Positions 63,768 through 64,000 of a stretch of DNA of 64,000 bases are shown in pieces. Numbering within the stretch: the stretch's first letter is position 1; each line of letters opens with the position of its first letter. Position numbers and translations under genes: made by a program. The notes under the pieces are model-generated. The model was not told the DNA's origin. It searched no databases and saw nothing but the letters and a program-made list of their open reading frames with translations. Origin of the DNA: Nemopilema nomurai (lineage: Eukaryota; Cnidaria; Scyphozoa; Rhizostomeae; Rhizostomatidae); the NCBI GenBank assembly GCA_003864495.1, contig ML133461.1, positions 1,022,414 to 1,086,413 on the forward strand, given 5' to 3'.

Positions 63768-64000
63768 AGCTGACGGGGTGGAAATTATTCTTGGAATTCA
63801 GTTAAACTGTAATATGACTTACAAATTGCAATTATCAAATTAATAAAATTAGGAAGGTTTAAAAGGAGAAACTTGAAATCAAACATACAATGTTCATTTG
63901 ACTCCCTGTCCCCCGGAAGGCTCTCGCGCCATGGTCGCGTGTTGGGATCACGTGTACAAAGAGTTTGTTTTGTGCTACTCCACCGCAGGGTTTAAGGGTC
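63768..64000. other. upstream flank of the PBZ-PARP gene
   Basis: No coding exon seen. It should hold the promoter or 5' leader of the minus-strand PARP gene; local GC rises near 63900-63960, but no core element is clear. Confidence 0.3.

Overview
The window is eukaryotic and animal. It is AT-rich (roughly 62 % by eye) and has long non-coding tracts. Every confident gene is a chain of short exons on the minus strand joined by GT-AG introns (one GC-AG) with consistent codon phase. A membrane beta-helix receptor of a type expanded in cnidarians, the gene set, a tRNA-derived SINE and a 5'-truncated LINE suggest a cnidarian, probably an anthozoan. The species call is inference.

Layout from left to right. 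1-2375: 3'-incomplete beta-helix/cysteine-rich/transmembrane receptor-like gene. 4272-16970: complete 20-exon gene for a 920-residue protein of repeated, mostly degenerate EF-hand units. 18865-47352: about 28 kb TMCC-family gene (coiled coil and two C-terminal membrane segments) of at least 19 exons, with an alternative first exon at 39481-39554. Its introns hold a LINE remnant, inverted duplicates, minisatellites and hairpins. 47353-52357: no convincing gene. 52358-57325: five-exon gene fusing a UBA domain to peptidyl-tRNA hydrolase 2. 57326-60423: a few orphan open frames. 60424-63767: five-exon gene for a protein with two PBZ zinc fingers, a coiled coil and a PARP catalytic domain, with a terminal-inverted-repeat element carrying a tRNA-like core in its last intron.

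I reconstructed exon chains by hand from splice sites and reading phase. Summed exon lengths are a multiple of three for each of the four complete genes. These genes are neighbours, not an operon or pathway: ADP-ribosylation, ubiquitin-linked tRNA/ribosome quality control, ER membrane organisation and calcium sensing (possibly ciliary) are independent functions. Nothing in the window looks prokaryotic, and I saw no CRISPR array or convincing functional tRNA.
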